64,000 bases of DNA from Melioribacteraceae bacterium (GCA_027030245.1 JALVFE010000032.1:167707-231706); one strand, 5' to 3'. Positions 26,643-35,012 are shown, counted from the first letter of the stretch. A program made the numbers and translations. Notes: generated from the sequence alone by a model not told the origin.

Positions 26643-27029
26643 TTATGAAATATTAAAATCCCTTCCAATCCGTGAATTTAAATAAAGATATTCATAAATT
26701 ACAAATTTGGTTTCATCGCGAACATAATTCAATCCGAGTTTAACAAACCAAAAGCGCCAAGCAGACAACGAAGATAATTTCCCTAAATAATAATAGAAAT
26801 TCCCGGAAACAGAAATAATATTTTTATCACTCACGGGCAAAGAGCCAATTCCGATACCAAACTTTGTTTGATTATTTTGAATATTCAGACCGACATTTAA
26901 CAGTTCCGGAAATCCTGCACCGGCTAATAAATTTAATTTAGTTTGACCAAAAGCTTGTTGAGTGGAAATAAAAATTGAAATGATCCCGAATAAAACAAAA
27001 AATCCGGTTAGTTTATTATGATTTTTCAT
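26643..27029 (-). CDS. Exported barrel-like protein, probably truncated by a stop mutation
   Basis: 128 residues as read. A signal peptide is evident (FFVLFGIISIFISTQQAFGQ, to about residue 29). The rest is made of short alternating strands (FGIGIGSLPVSDKNIISVSGNFYYYLGKL, in two parts), typical of small outer-membrane beta-barrels. The final strands are cut off by the TAA at 26643. The same frame continues into matching sequence, so this is likely a recent nonsense mutation, or a sequencing error. No family name is offered. Confidence 0.6.
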   Translation of the reverse strand: MKNHNKLTGFFVLFGIISIFISTQQAFGQTKLNLLAGAGFPELLNVGLNIQNNQTKFGIGIGSLPVSDKNIISVSGNFYYYLGKLSSLSAWRFWFVKLGLNYVRDETKFVIYEYLYLNSRIGRDFNIS

Positions 27030-27562
27030 TTTATTATACCATAAAACTTTTTTGTTGTATATGGTAAAATTTGTAAATATACAATAGCATTACGATCCCC
27101 ATAGTTTACGCAGTTTTAACAGCAAAAACTTGAATCGGAGCAACAAATTTTTACAAACAAACCAGACTATATTCGAACGCACGGACTAGGGTGTTCAGGT
27201 TGATGCGCTGGATATTAATTTATGGGTTCTCCCCGTAATCGTAAATTTGGTTAAAGAACAAATTTTCAAACAACAAGGAGAAAAAAGCGGAACCGGTTGA
27301 AGTAAAAACAAAGTATGTATGTGGAATAATTTTTCCTCTTAAACAATGAATATCTGTGCAAAGAATTGAAAAAGGGAAATAAAATTCCATAAAAATATGC
27401 ACAAGAATTTTAACTTATTCAAGTCTTTAACAAAAACATATAGTGAAAGTATTTTAGTGGGAGTTTAATCAATACACTGTTATTATTGACTTGCAGACGG
27501 ATGCAGAAAAAACAATATTTCTTTTGTAATCTGAAAAACCAAACCGGAAACCAATACACCTA
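27030..27562. other. 533-base stretch without a convincing gene
   Basis: An open frame at 27220-27402 (minus) exists but begins mid-context without a binding site, and its composition does not look like a protein. On the plus strand a 19-residue stretch NLVKEQIFKQQGEKSGTG is protein-like but isolated. The region looks like decayed genes in the accessory block. Confidence 0.4.
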
Positions 27563-27760
27563 TCAGATAATTAAATAACTTGTTAATAAAAACGGAACCA
27601 ACTTAATTGCATTGGTAAAATCCTCTAAAGCGGATTTATAATCTTTATTTTTAATCTTGCTTAGTCCCTCTTTGTAATAATCATATGATGAATTTTGATA
27701 ACTACTTATTATTAAGCCGGAAAAAACTAAAACCGGAACAAAGAAAAATGATAATTTCAT
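27563..27760 (-). CDS. Truncated exported TPR protein
   Basis: 65 residues: an export signal (FFFVPVLVFSGLIIS) and one half TPR unit (YYKEGLSKIKNKDYKSALEDFTNAIKL) that would normally lead into NP-x-x-A-x-A-Y. Instead the sequence goes to VPFLLTSYLII and stop. The gene has therefore lost all following repeats, probably by deletion. The remaining fragment is unlikely to be functional. Confidence 0.45.
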   Translation of the reverse strand: MKLSFFFVPVLVFSGLIISSYQNSSYDYYKEGLSKIKNKDYKSALEDFTNAIKLVPFLLTSYLII

Positions 27761-28028
27761 TATTATTCTACTTGATTAATAACATTATATATATTCCCCC
27801 GCAAAAGATCCGTAAAACAAAATCCCTTTATTTTGCAACTTAAATTAAAGATTAAATCAAGTCATATTTGAATGTTAAATTAAAAATGTAAACCAAGCTA
27901 TGTGTTTTGAGTGGAAAAATCAGTGTTTCTGACTTGTCGGTAGGGTTGGTGATCCGAAGGACTACTTTGGAAAGGAGCTGGTTAAGCACAATTTATTTGC
28001 ATAATATACTAATTAAAACCGTCTACAA
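27761..28028. repeat. Dispersed intergenic repeat, copy B
   Basis: About 27768-28000 matches copies A and C. In minus orientation it runs from a few bases after the stop of the 28029 gene to ATATAATGTTA just before the 27563 gene. Copies B and C stop resembling each other immediately after ATAATGTTA, so the repeat fills the whole space between a gene end and the next gene start. Confidence 0.75.
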
Positions 28029-28463
28029 TTATTTTATAACAAAAAAACTACCTTCAATGATGTTGTTTGCGGAATTTTCGTTTTTTAAGATTTCCTTTGG
28101 AACTATAACTAATCTATACGTATGTTTGCCCAATTTTTTAGGAATATAACGAGAATCGTCTTTTGTTGTATATTCAATAATGCCGTTTTTAGCATTCAAT
28201 TTGGCTGAAACATAATCATAATTTATTAATTTATCATCAATATAAAATTCTACATTATATGATTTTGCGGGAACAGAACGTTTACCGCTATTTTCAATCC
28301 GGTAATGAAATGAAACTGGATTGTTTAGTGTAACAATTTCAGGATTAAGCTTAACGAAAGCAGCTTTTATATCATATTCGGGTTTATTCTGTTGTGCTAA
28401 AATATTAATATTGAAAAACGGTATCATAATTAACATAAGTGTGAATATAAATATTGATTTCAT
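28029..28463 (-). CDS. Exported CARDB-like Ig-fold protein
   Basis: Start at 28463 (MKSIFIFTLMLIMIPFF), preceded by AAGAGAAG; an ATG five codons upstream is possible. 144 residues with a signal peptide to about residue 23. The mature part has the CARDB pattern: VKLNPEIVTLNNPVSFHYRIENSGKRSVPAKSYNVEFYIDDKLI, then KLGKHTYRLVIVP and a final NENSANNIIEGSFFV. This is an Ig-like adhesion module commonly found in exported proteins. As a single-domain protein its partner is unknown. Confidence 0.75.
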   Translation of the reverse strand: MKSIFIFTLMLIMIPFFNINILAQQNKPEYDIKAAFVKLNPEIVTLNNPVSFHYRIENSGKRSVPAKSYNVEFYIDDKLINYDYVSAKLNAKNGIIEYTTKDDSRYIPKKLGKHTYRLVIVPKEILKNENSANNIIEGSFFVIK

Positions 28464-28617
28464 GACTTCTCTTTTCAATTAATTGTATTCTGGCTGCCGA
28501 AAGCCATCCGCCTATAACAGCAACGCCAAGTTTATAATTTATAAGCCGTATTTAATTTATTCCACAAACTCGGTAAATAATTTTAAACTGTTGCACTTCA
28601 CACAAAAGGGAAGTTAA

Positions 28618-28699
28618 ACAAAACTCCCAAATTAAAACCAACACAACCCACCGCACTAACGAAGAGGCAAAGTCGGTTTACAAATTATACAGGTTATTG
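28618..28699. repeat. Cassette-boundary element, copy 2
   Basis: The 44 bases 28618-28661 align with 24941-24984 (shared ACAAAACT, CAAATTAAA, ACACAACCC, GCACTAACG). Part of the continuation (ACGAAGAGGCAAAGTCGGTTT) is like 30780-30804. It ends in AGGTTATTGT (28691-28700), overlapping the stop codon of the 28694 gene. ACACAACC and GGTTATTGT near the two ends form an imperfect inverted pair. Confidence 0.6.
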
Positions 28700-29275
28700 T
28701 AAAGAATAATCAAATCCAAATTTTACACTACTATTATTAAATTCATCTATATTAGTGGTGTCACCCAATAGTGAAATAAAAACATTAAATTCAGCTCTGA
28801 TTCTAATAGTAGAATTTAATTCTTGTCCGATGCCACATCCTAAATCGAGACTTAAAATATTATAAAATCGATTGTCAATTGGATTTCCCGTTTGCGAACC
28901 GCTTATATATTTTTGAATAATATGTTTATATGCAAGCCCACCATTAAATAGTAATTGAAAACCTTTTTTGAATGGGAAAAAATAAATATTTGAGCCAAAT
29001 GTATAATCCGAGTAATTAAAGGTTGTATAGTCTACAACTCCGTTTAAGGGCTTATTAATCCCGTCATTCCAATATAAAATAAATATTTCCCATTCATATT
29101 TATCGGAAAATAATTTCCCGCCTAACTTAAATTCTGGTGAAAATGAATATCTATAATTTTCAATAAATTGATAATTTTTTATGTAATTAAAATCTATTGA
29201 TATTCTGGAAATATTAATTTGTGCAAATATTAAAGATTGAGAAAAGAAACAAATTAGAAAAATCTTTTTTAGCAT
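28694..29275 (-). CDS. Exported barrel-like protein of unknown function
   Basis: 193 residues with a signal peptide (MLKKIFLICFFSQSLIFA). The mature chain is composed of alternating beta-strands with aromatic girdles (YSFSPEFKLGGKLFSDKYEWEIFILYW, in two parts) and closes with VKFGFDYSLQ, so an outer-membrane beta-barrel of about 8 strands is plausible. It is unrelated at sequence level, by eye, to the 26643 barrel. Its stop codon TAA lies inside the GGTTA boundary motif. Confidence 0.65.
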   Translation of the reverse strand: MLKKIFLICFFSQSLIFAQINISRISIDFNYIKNYQFIENYRYSFSPEFKLGGKLFSDKYEWEIFILYWNDGINKPLNGVVDYTTFNYSDYTFGSNIYFFPFKKGFQLLFNGGLAYKHIIQKYISGSQTGNPIDNRFYNILSLDLGCGIGQELNSTIRIRAEFNVFISLLGDTTNIDEFNNSSVKFGFDYSLQ

Positions 29276-29349
29276 TATAAATTCCTAAATTTTTGAGGGG
29301 TTATTCCCAAAATATTCTATCGATTTTGTCTTCAATTCTTTTTTACCAT

Positions 29350-29455
29350 ATAACGCTACGGTTCATGGGTAGCAAACATACGAAGCAACCAACTTTGGAT
29401 TGCTACTTAATCTTACGCGGGACGCTAACTATCAAAAACCGCGCACTGTTTTCCG
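29350..29455. repeat. Two nested inverted repeats between accessory genes
   Basis: Between the 29470 and 29275 genes, GTAGCAA/TTGCTAC and GGGACG/CGTCCC occur as inverted pairs (plus strand GGGTAGCAAACATACGAAGC ... GATTGCTAC at about 29367-29404, then GGGACG...CGTCCC to 29460). They are in the position of the boundary elements but differ in sequence. ATATAACG at 29350 matches ATATAACGACG before the 26318 start. Confidence 0.45.
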
Positions 29456-29469
29456 TCCCATGCAGGCGA

Positions 29470-29934
29470 TTATTCTTTTCGTGCCTTGCCAGTTAGCCTA
29501 TTAATATTAATTCTGTAAACCCTTGTCTTGTCTTTTTGACTTGCAATATATTTTCTACCTTCTTCGATAAATTCGGGCGCATACTTACGCACGAGACCTT
29601 CTAAGGCAATTTGTTTATCTTTGCCAAATACTTCTTCAACTTCCCCAAAGACAATTACACTTTCATATTTTGTCGAAAACTTGTCAGGTAAAATTTCGGT
29701 ATTACCAACCACGCAAAAGGAAACATATCTGTTCTGCTGTATATTCTCAACTTTGTGCCCTTCAATGGCAGAATGAAAATATATGTGGGAATCAATGAAG
29801 CAAAAGTTCAAAGGAACACCATAGGGTTTCCCATCTTCATTGATTGTGGATAGTACTCCATATTCCGCCTTATTTAATAGAATTACGGATTCCTCTACTG
29901 ATATAGCGCGGTCTTTTCTACGGATTTCTTTCAT
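29470..29934 (-). CDS. Pyridoxamine 5-phosphate oxidase-like flavoprotein (NimA type)
   Basis: 154 residues, full-length for the family. MKEIRRKDRAISVEESVILLNKAEYGVLSTINEDGKPYGVPLNF (in two parts) and IYFHSAIEGHKVENIQQN are the split-barrel FMN-binding pattern of NimA/PPOX-like proteins; many reduce nitroimidazoles or bind haem/F420-like cofactors. It has no signal peptide and should act in the cytoplasm. GTTAGGC precedes the ATG by 13 bases; the gene is flanked by repeat copy C upstream. Confidence 0.88.
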   Translation of the reverse strand: MKEIRRKDRAISVEESVILLNKAEYGVLSTINEDGKPYGVPLNFCFIDSHIYFHSAIEGHKVENIQQNRYVSFCVVGNTEILPDKFSTKYESVIVFGEVEEVFGKDKQIALEGLVRKYAPEFIEEGRKYIASQKDKTRVYRININRLTGKARKE

Positions 29935-30189
29935 TTTCTAAACTGCCTAACATTATATTTACCTGCAAATAAACTGCAAACAAAATCCCCTTATTTTGCA
30001 ACTTAAATTAAATTACAGATTAAATCAAGTTATATTTGAATATTAAATTAAAAAGTGTAAACCAAGCCATGTGTTTTGAGTGGAAATCCATACTTCCGAC
30101 TTGCCGGGACGGACGGGTAATCGGAAGGACTCCTTTGGAGAAAAGCGGGTTTTATACGACTTAATATTTTAATGAACACTAAAAATTTA
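29935..30189. repeat. Dispersed intergenic repeat, copy C
   Basis: The whole gap between the stop of the 30190 gene and the start of the NimA-like gene is a copy of the repeat seen at 25594 and 27768. In minus orientation it begins near TCGTATAAAACCCGC, contains CCAAAGGAGTCCTTCCG (a short hairpin) and TTTCCACTCAAAACACATGG, and ends GGTAAATATAATGTTAGGC. TATAAAACC and GGTAAATATA near the ends are imperfectly inverted. Confidence 0.75.
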
Positions 30190-30729
30190 TTATCCGGGCA
30201 ACCAACCGACACCAACATTCCAAAATACAATCTCGTTTAATATGATCTCATCATCAGTATCCGAATTGTATAAATGCAGATTTTCAATTCTAATTGTAAC
30301 ATAATAAAATGTTTTCCATCTTGGTTCTTTTATCGGATTATCTTCGGATACTGAAAAAGATAATTTGCCGGAAGTTGCTTTATATTTTATTGTTGTTCCT
30401 AAATTTGGATAAGCAATATCATTACAAAAATTAAAATATACACTGTCCGGATGATTAGGCGAGATTTCTAAAACAACGGAAACGTTGGGATTTGAAATAC
30501 CTAAGTCAATATCTTGTCGTTTTATTGTTAGATTATATTCATTTGAATTTATCGAGACTGTCAAAACTCTTAGACTATCTAAAAATTGATAAACGAAGAT
30601 ATTCCCGCAACCTTTACTTTCAACTATATTATCCGGTTTGGAAATACCGTCAGGATAAATGTATATTATTTCCTGCTCATTGCAAGAAATCAATGTTAAT
30701 GCAAAAATTAATGTAAATAGGTATTTCAT
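30190..30729 (-). CDS. Lipoprotein of unknown function
   Basis: 179 residues with a clear lipobox (ALTLISC, Cys16). The mature part is beta-rich: KGCGNIFVYQFLDSLRVLTVSI, PNVSVVLEISPNHPDSVYFNFCND and a C-terminal YYVTIRIENLHLYN. It could be a small Ig- or jelly-roll-like domain. No family is recognised. It is followed immediately by repeat copy C. Confidence 0.7.
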   Translation of the reverse strand: MKYLFTLIFALTLISCNEQEIIYIYPDGISKPDNIVESKGCGNIFVYQFLDSLRVLTVSINSNEYNLTIKRQDIDLGISNPNVSVVLEISPNHPDSVYFNFCNDIAYPNLGTTIKYKATSGKLSFSVSEDNPIKEPRWKTFYYVTIRIENLHLYNSDTDDEIILNEIVFWNVGVGWLPG

Positions 30730-30824
30730 TTTAGTACGTTCCTTTTAGCAAATAACTCTATTATACCTTACCAGCCACGAGCGAAAAAGGCAATGTCGGT
30801 TTTCGGTATATACAACATTTCACG

Positions 30825-31427
30825 TTACTTAAACAAATAGCTTATTATATAAAAATGCGGTATTTCGTTTATCGCATCACTTTTTAAGTCAATCGGTACT
30901 TCATTAAATGAACAAAAACGTGTCGTCTTTTTGCCCATAACAATTGCATCCCACTCAGAAGCGTAAAACAGCAAAGGAATTTTTTTATTAATGGCTACTT
31001 CCGATTTACTAAATTTCAACCAATAATGTTTGCGGACATATTTTTTATTCATTACAATTTCTTTAAAAACTGCCACGTTGGATGTGGAAATAAACAAATA
31101 GGTTGTATCATATGAGTTGTTGATAATTTTTGTTAAAAATCTGATAGTTCCGATATTGTTAGTATTTATTTCAAATGGACTATAGCCTAAAAGTGTATCG
31201 GTTTTAACTAGATTATTTTTACCGACATATTCATCTAAAATTAAATAAAAATTATGAGCTTCTTTTAAAGAATCAATTTGGAATTTGAAAATACCGATAC
31301 CAGTAAAAGCTAATGCATCTATGATGTCGTGATTGTTAATGTTAGAATAATCATTATAGATTTGACCGTTTGTGACACTTAGAGTAAAAAGTGTAAGACA
31401 AAATATGTAAGCATTGATTTTTCTCAT
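30825..31427 (-). CDS. Exported protein of unknown function
   Basis: 200 residues with a signal peptide (MRKINAYIFCLTLFTLSVTNG). The mature part is mixed alpha/beta; it includes DIIDALAFTGIGIFKFQIDSLKEAHNFYLILDEYV (split here as two neighbouring stretches) and a basic patch KYVRKHYWLKFSK. No repeats, no cysteine pair and no known family seen. It is the last complete gene of the minus-strand accessory block toward tRNA-Met. Confidence 0.65.
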   Translation of the reverse strand: MRKINAYIFCLTLFTLSVTNGQIYNDYSNINNHDIIDALAFTGIGIFKFQIDSLKEAHNFYLILDEYVGKNNLVKTDTLLGYSPFEINTNNIGTIRFLTKIINNSYDTTYLFISTSNVAVFKEIVMNKKYVRKHYWLKFSKSEVAINKKIPLLFYASEWDAIVMGKKTTRFCSFNEVPIDLKSDAINEIPHFYIISYLFK

Positions 31428-32103
31428 ATTAGTTTCTCGTGGTTAAATAACAGTATTGTAAATCCCCGATGTCTAAAATTATTTCCGGAGAATGCTTTTA
31501 GAGTAACATGCCGACCTAATTTTCCCTTGTTCAAGTACGACAACTGAAATTACATTACATAGTTCCCAATCTAACAACAAGCCCAATAGCAAACTAAACT
31601 ACAAATTTAGCATAAAACCTGTGCGGTTAGTGCCTGTCCGCCTTTTGAGAACGGGACTTTTAACCTTTAATATAGTTATAAACCTTAATATAAATAATCA
31701 CTTAACCTTAATTTTGTCTTTAATTTCATCAGGTAATGAGTTATAAAATTTATCAGCGGATAGAGAATCTCCCGTAATCCTAAAGGATTTCCAATTTAAA
31801 TTTGTAAGGTTGAACATTTGTTGGATCTAAAAAAATTGCTTTGTCAAAATCCCTTTATTTGCAACTTAAATCAAATTATAAATTAAATCAAGTCGTATTT
31901 GAAAATTAAACTGAAGATTGTATTACGGTATGCTGAAAAAACATTATTAAAACGCCAAAAGCTTGTAAGTTTGAGAATTTCCGCAAAAAAGGTAATTTTG
32001 ATAGGATAAAAACGCTCTTTGGGTTTAAATTTGGAAAGCGTAATATTATTCTTGATGTTTCATTAACGGATTTTTATATTTAAAGCTCTTTTTTCGGGAA
32101 GTT
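31428..32103. other. 676-base stretch with a gene remnant and a truncated repeat
   Basis: Upstream of the last accessory gene there is no intact gene. It contains the fragment listed at 31698-31817 and a shortened copy D of the dispersed repeat (31848-31925: CAAAATCCCTTTATTTGC, then AAATTAAATCAAGTCGTATTTG). From 31930 to the tRNA nothing is recognised. This appears to be the decayed edge of the accessory block. Confidence 0.5.
31698..31817 (-). pseudogene. C-terminal fragment of a lost gene
   Basis: A 39-residue frame (MFNLTNLNWKSFRI then TGDSLSADKFYNSLPDEIKDKIKVK and stop) has natural protein composition. Upstream, the frame is open for only three more codons before a stop, so this is the tail of a longer gene cut off next to repeat copy D. 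Family unknown. Confidence 0.4.
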
Positions 32104-32177
32104 GGCGAGGTAGCTCAGTTGGTTAGAGCAGTGGAATCATAATCCACGTGTCGGGGGTTCGAGTCCCTCCCTCGCTA
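32104..32177 (+). tRNA. tRNA-Met (anticodon CAT)
   Basis: 74-nt cloverleaf. Acceptor GGCGAGG pairs with CCTCGCT (one G-U), D-arm GCTC/GAGC, anticodon stem GTGGA/TCCAC around ATCATAA (CAT), T-arm GGGGG/CCCTC with TTCGAGT (one mismatch), discriminator A; no CCA encoded. A normal pairing start argues against initiator tRNA; elongator Met is favoured, but lysidine-modified tRNA-Ile2 cannot be excluded. Confidence 0.93.
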
Positions 32178-32202
32178 CAAATAACAAACGGAGTAGATTG
32201 AG

Positions 32203-32577
32203 ATGTATACTTTATTAGTAACGATTTCCGTAATAATGGCGGTTTTTTTGATTATAGTTGTTCTGCTTCAGGCGGCAAAAGGTGAAGGACTTTCCGGCTC
32301 AATTGGCGGAGGAGTCGGTAATTTCGGTACAATGTTCGGAGCCAGAAGAACGGCCGATTTTCTTACAAAAGCCACTTGGTGGTTGGGTGGCGGTTTGCTT
32401 GTAATGGCAATAATTATTAACCTTTTCTTTTTGCCCGGTCAAACCACAAAAGAACAGCGGGAAAGTATTATTCAAAAGAGCAGGGAATTAAATACCGTTC
32501 CGGAAAAACCTACATTGCCGCCCGCGGAAGTTCCCCCTGTTGAAAATAATAATCAACAAGAAAACCAGCAAAAATAA
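32203..32577 (+). CDS. secG: Protein translocase subunit SecG
   Basis: 124 residues. Two membrane helices (YTLLVTISVIMAVFLIIVVLLQ and LTKATWWLGGGLLVMAIIINLFFL) flank the SecG signature LLQAAKGEGLSGSIGGG...MFGARRTADFL. The C-terminus is a Pro/Gln-rich tail. SecG supports SecYE in preprotein export. It lies 25 bases after tRNA-Met and may be co-transcribed with it. Confidence 0.93.
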   Translation: MYTLLVTISVIMAVFLIIVVLLQAAKGEGLSGSIGGGVGNFGTMFGARRTADFLTKATWWLGGGLLVMAIIINLFFLPGQTTKEQRESIIQKSRELNTVPEKPTLPPAEVPPVENNNQQENQQK

Positions 32578-32617
32578 GTTTTCGTAATTCCGGTAAAATT
32601 AGTATCATTTTGGTGAA

Positions 32618-32645
32618 ACTCCCGTTAAAACAGCGGGAGTTTTTT
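32618..32645 (+). terminator. Rho-independent terminator after secG
   Basis: ACTCCCG, an eight-base loop, then CGGGAGT and a run of T. It also ends at the stop of the convergent dacB gene and may serve both. Confidence 0.8.
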
Positions 32646-34071
32646 ATATCTTTCCCGCCAAATATTCGATGATTTTATCCTGAATGTTTCTGTAATAATT
32701 TGCGCCCTTCCGGTTAAATTCAATAATTATGCTTACAATCACGTCGTTGTTCTTGGCGGTTTTAAGGTAACCCGAAATTGCCGAAACCCCGTTAAGCGTT
32801 CCGGTTTTTCCGTGAAAATTATTTTGAACTATTGAGCCGCGGAATCTGTCTTTCAGCGTTCCGTCTTCTCCCGCCACCGCCAGCGAAGATAAAAATTCGG
32901 GAAACAGTTCTTTGTTTTTGTACATCGTTCTAAGCAAATCCACAATTGCGGAAACCGTAATTTTGTTGAATCTCGAAATCCCGGAACCGTCCACAATAGA
33001 ACTTCCTTCGGAGTAAATTCCGTTTTCTTTAATAAAAGACATAACCGCCTGCGTTGCATAGAACGAGTTTCCTTGTTCCCCGCTGTAATTTGCACCGATA
33101 ATTTTAAATAAACACTCGGCTAGGAAATTATCACTGTTTTTATTGGTAAGAGCTATCAGTTTTTTCAACGGCAAATCGATGCTTGCGATTTCATCCGTAA
33201 ATTGTTCGGCGCTTCCGCTTAAAGTTTTTCCCGTTACGGTTATTTTTTTTGCGCGCAGCTTTTCTCTTAGCGCCAATGCGGCAAAAAGCGGCGGATTATC
33301 GGGGAAAATGGCGTAATATTTTTTTCTTCTGCTCCTTCTTAAACCGCCGGTTACTTTAATTTTGAATGCCGTTTCTTCCGTATGATAAACGATGCGCGGT
33401 CTGGTTCTGAATTTCGTTACACGCGCTCTCATATCGACTTTTACAAAGGGATAAGGCGGAATTACCTCATATTTAAGTTTCTTCCCGGAACGGCGGTAAG
33501 AGTTTAATTTCAATACGAATTTATTTCTGTTAAGAACCAGCGCCGAAACGGGGGGTAGCGGTACGTTTGCATTTTCTTGAATTATCCAATCGTCTCTCGA
33601 ATAAAGGTTATCAAAGAACGTATCGTCGCCTATTATGTTTCCGTTTATTTTTTTGATGTTCAGGGAATCGAGATAAGAAATTAATGAATCCAAATCCTTC
33701 AACGTAAAGAGCGGGTTTCCGAAACCCTTAAGGTATAAGTTCCCATCGATGCTACCGTCGGTTAAATCTATATCGTCGGTAAGTAATTTTGTGGAGATTA
33801 AATATTCGGGTCCCATAAGTTTTAACGCCACGGCAGTAGTGAACAGTTTAATGTTCGATGCCGGAATCATCGGCTTGCGGATATTTTGCATGTAAATTGT
33901 ATCTCCGGTGGTAGCATTTACCGCCAATGCCGCAACGGTTGTTCCTTTGGGCAAATCTTTTAAGAGCGAACTTATTTCCGCGGCAGTTTTGTTTTTTTCC
34001 TTCGCCTGAACCAAAAAAGAGAAAACAATAAAAATCACGGGAATACTACGCATGGAATCTCTGTTAAACAT
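32644..34071 (-). CDS. dacB: D-alanyl-D-alanine carboxypeptidase/endopeptidase (PBP4, peptidase S13)
   Basis: 475 residues with an N-terminal export signal (SIPVIFIVFSFLVQA). All three active-site motifs are present: SNIK (Ser72, Lys75) in MIPASNIKLF, SDN in NKNSDNFLAECLF, and KTG in HGKTGTLNGVSA near the end. A long insert between the first two motifs is typical of class C low-molecular-weight PBPs. It trims or opens peptidoglycan cross-links in the periplasm. The gene is convergent with secG. A Met at position 7 is an alternative start. Confidence 0.93.
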   Translation of the reverse strand: MFNRDSMRSIPVIFIVFSFLVQAKEKNKTAAEISSLLKDLPKGTTVAALAVNATTGDTIYMQNIRKPMIPASNIKLFTTAVALKLMGPEYLISTKLLTDDIDLTDGSIDGNLYLKGFGNPLFTLKDLDSLISYLDSLNIKKINGNIIGDDTFFDNLYSRDDWIIQENANVPLPPVSALVLNRNKFVLKLNSYRRSGKKLKYEVIPPYPFVKVDMRARVTKFRTRPRIVYHTEETAFKIKVTGGLRRSRRKKYYAIFPDNPPLFAALALREKLRAKKITVTGKTLSGSAEQFTDEIASIDLPLKKLIALTNKNSDNFLAECLFKIIGANYSGEQGNSFYATQAVMSFIKENGIYSEGSSIVDGSGISRFNKITVSAIVDLLRTMYKNKELFPEFLSSLAVAGEDGTLKDRFRGSIVQNNFHGKTGTLNGVSAISGYLKTAKNNDVIVSIIIEFNRKGANYYRNIQDKIIEYLAGKI

Positions 34072-34175
34072 TTTGTTAGTATTTCCGAATAAAAGGTAAA
34101 TAATTAGTATTTTTGAAATCCTAAATATAGATGATTATTTTGACGGAAAAAATTTTTTCAAAGATAGGAGAATAA

Positions 34176-35012
34176 ATGGGTAAAACAAAATTACCGGTCA
34201 AGGCATACGACAATTTGGATTTTTTGAATTCTAAAGAAGCGAGGGCAATAAGAATTTTAGCCGAGTTTTACGAACCCATGGCAAGGTTTAAGAAATATAA
34301 TATTGTGGATACAATAGTTTTTTTCGGTTCCGCAAGGTTGGTTTCGAAAAAAGATGCGATGAAGAACTTACGTGATTTAAAAAAGAATTTTAACGGCAGC
34401 GAGAGGAAATATAAAAGGGAACTGAAAAAAGCCGAAACCCTTCTTGAAATGTCCCGCTATTACGAAGATACGGTTGAACTTTCGCGAAGATTAACCGAAT
34501 GGTCGATGAACTTGCCGACGCACGAAAAAAGATTTATTGTCTGCAGCGGGGGCGGACCCGGAATTATGGAAGCGGCAAACAAAGGCGCCAAATTAGCCGG
34601 TGGTTATTCCGTCGGTTTGAATATCAGTATTCCCTACGAGCAATTTGTGAATAAATACGTAAAACCGGAACTGGCTTTCGAGTTTCACTATTTCTTTATG
34701 AGAAAATTTTGGTTCGCATACATGGCAAAAGCTTTAATCGTTTTTCCCGGCGGTTTCGGAACAATGGACGAATTAATGGAAATTTTAACTTTACGGCAGA
34801 CCGGTAAAATCAAAAAGAAAATGAAAATTATTGTTTACGATGAAGAATATTGGAGGAACATTATAAATTTCGAGGGATTAATAGAAAAGGGAATGATCGA
34901 TTCCAAAGATATGAAGTATTTCGATTTTTGTAATTCTGTTGACGATGCGTTCAATAAAATTACCGAACATTTCAAGAAAAATTATTTGAATAACCATTCG
35001 CCGAATTTATAA
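34176..35012 (+). CDS. LOG-family/PpnN-like nucleotide 5-monophosphate nucleosidase
   Basis: 278 residues with the TIGR00730 Rossmann fold: CSGGGPGIMEAANKGAKLAGGYSVGLNI and FPGGFGTMDELMEILTLRQTGK, i.e. GGGxGxM and PGGxGTxxE with its catalytic Arg/Glu. Long mis-annotated as lysine decarboxylase; enzymes of this family hydrolyse nucleotide monophosphates to base and ribose phosphate. The N-terminal 100 residues are a helical extension. AGGAG precedes the ATG. It ends in a bidirectional terminator shared with rpsU. Confidence 0.87.
   Translation: MGKTKLPVKAYDNLDFLNSKEARAIRILAEFYEPMARFKKYNIVDTIVFFGSARLVSKKDAMKNLRDLKKNFNGSERKYKRELKKAETLLEMSRYYEDTVELSRRLTEWSMNLPTHEKRFIVCSGGGPGIMEAANKGAKLAGGYSVGLNISIPYEQFVNKYVKPELAFEFHYFFMRKFWFAYMAKALIVFPGGFGTMDELMEILTLRQTGKIKKKMKIIVYDEEYWRNIINFEGLIEKGMIDSKDMKYFDFCNSVDDAFNKITEHFKKNYLNNHSPNL

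Noticed and set aside
27220..27402. A 60-codon minus-strand frame between accessory genes
   Set aside because: No start signal; composition is not protein-like.
32104..32177. tRNA-Met as the integration site of the accessory block
   Set aside because: The block lies on the 5-prime side of the tRNA and no copy of the tRNA 3-prime end was seen at the other border near 18.5 kb.
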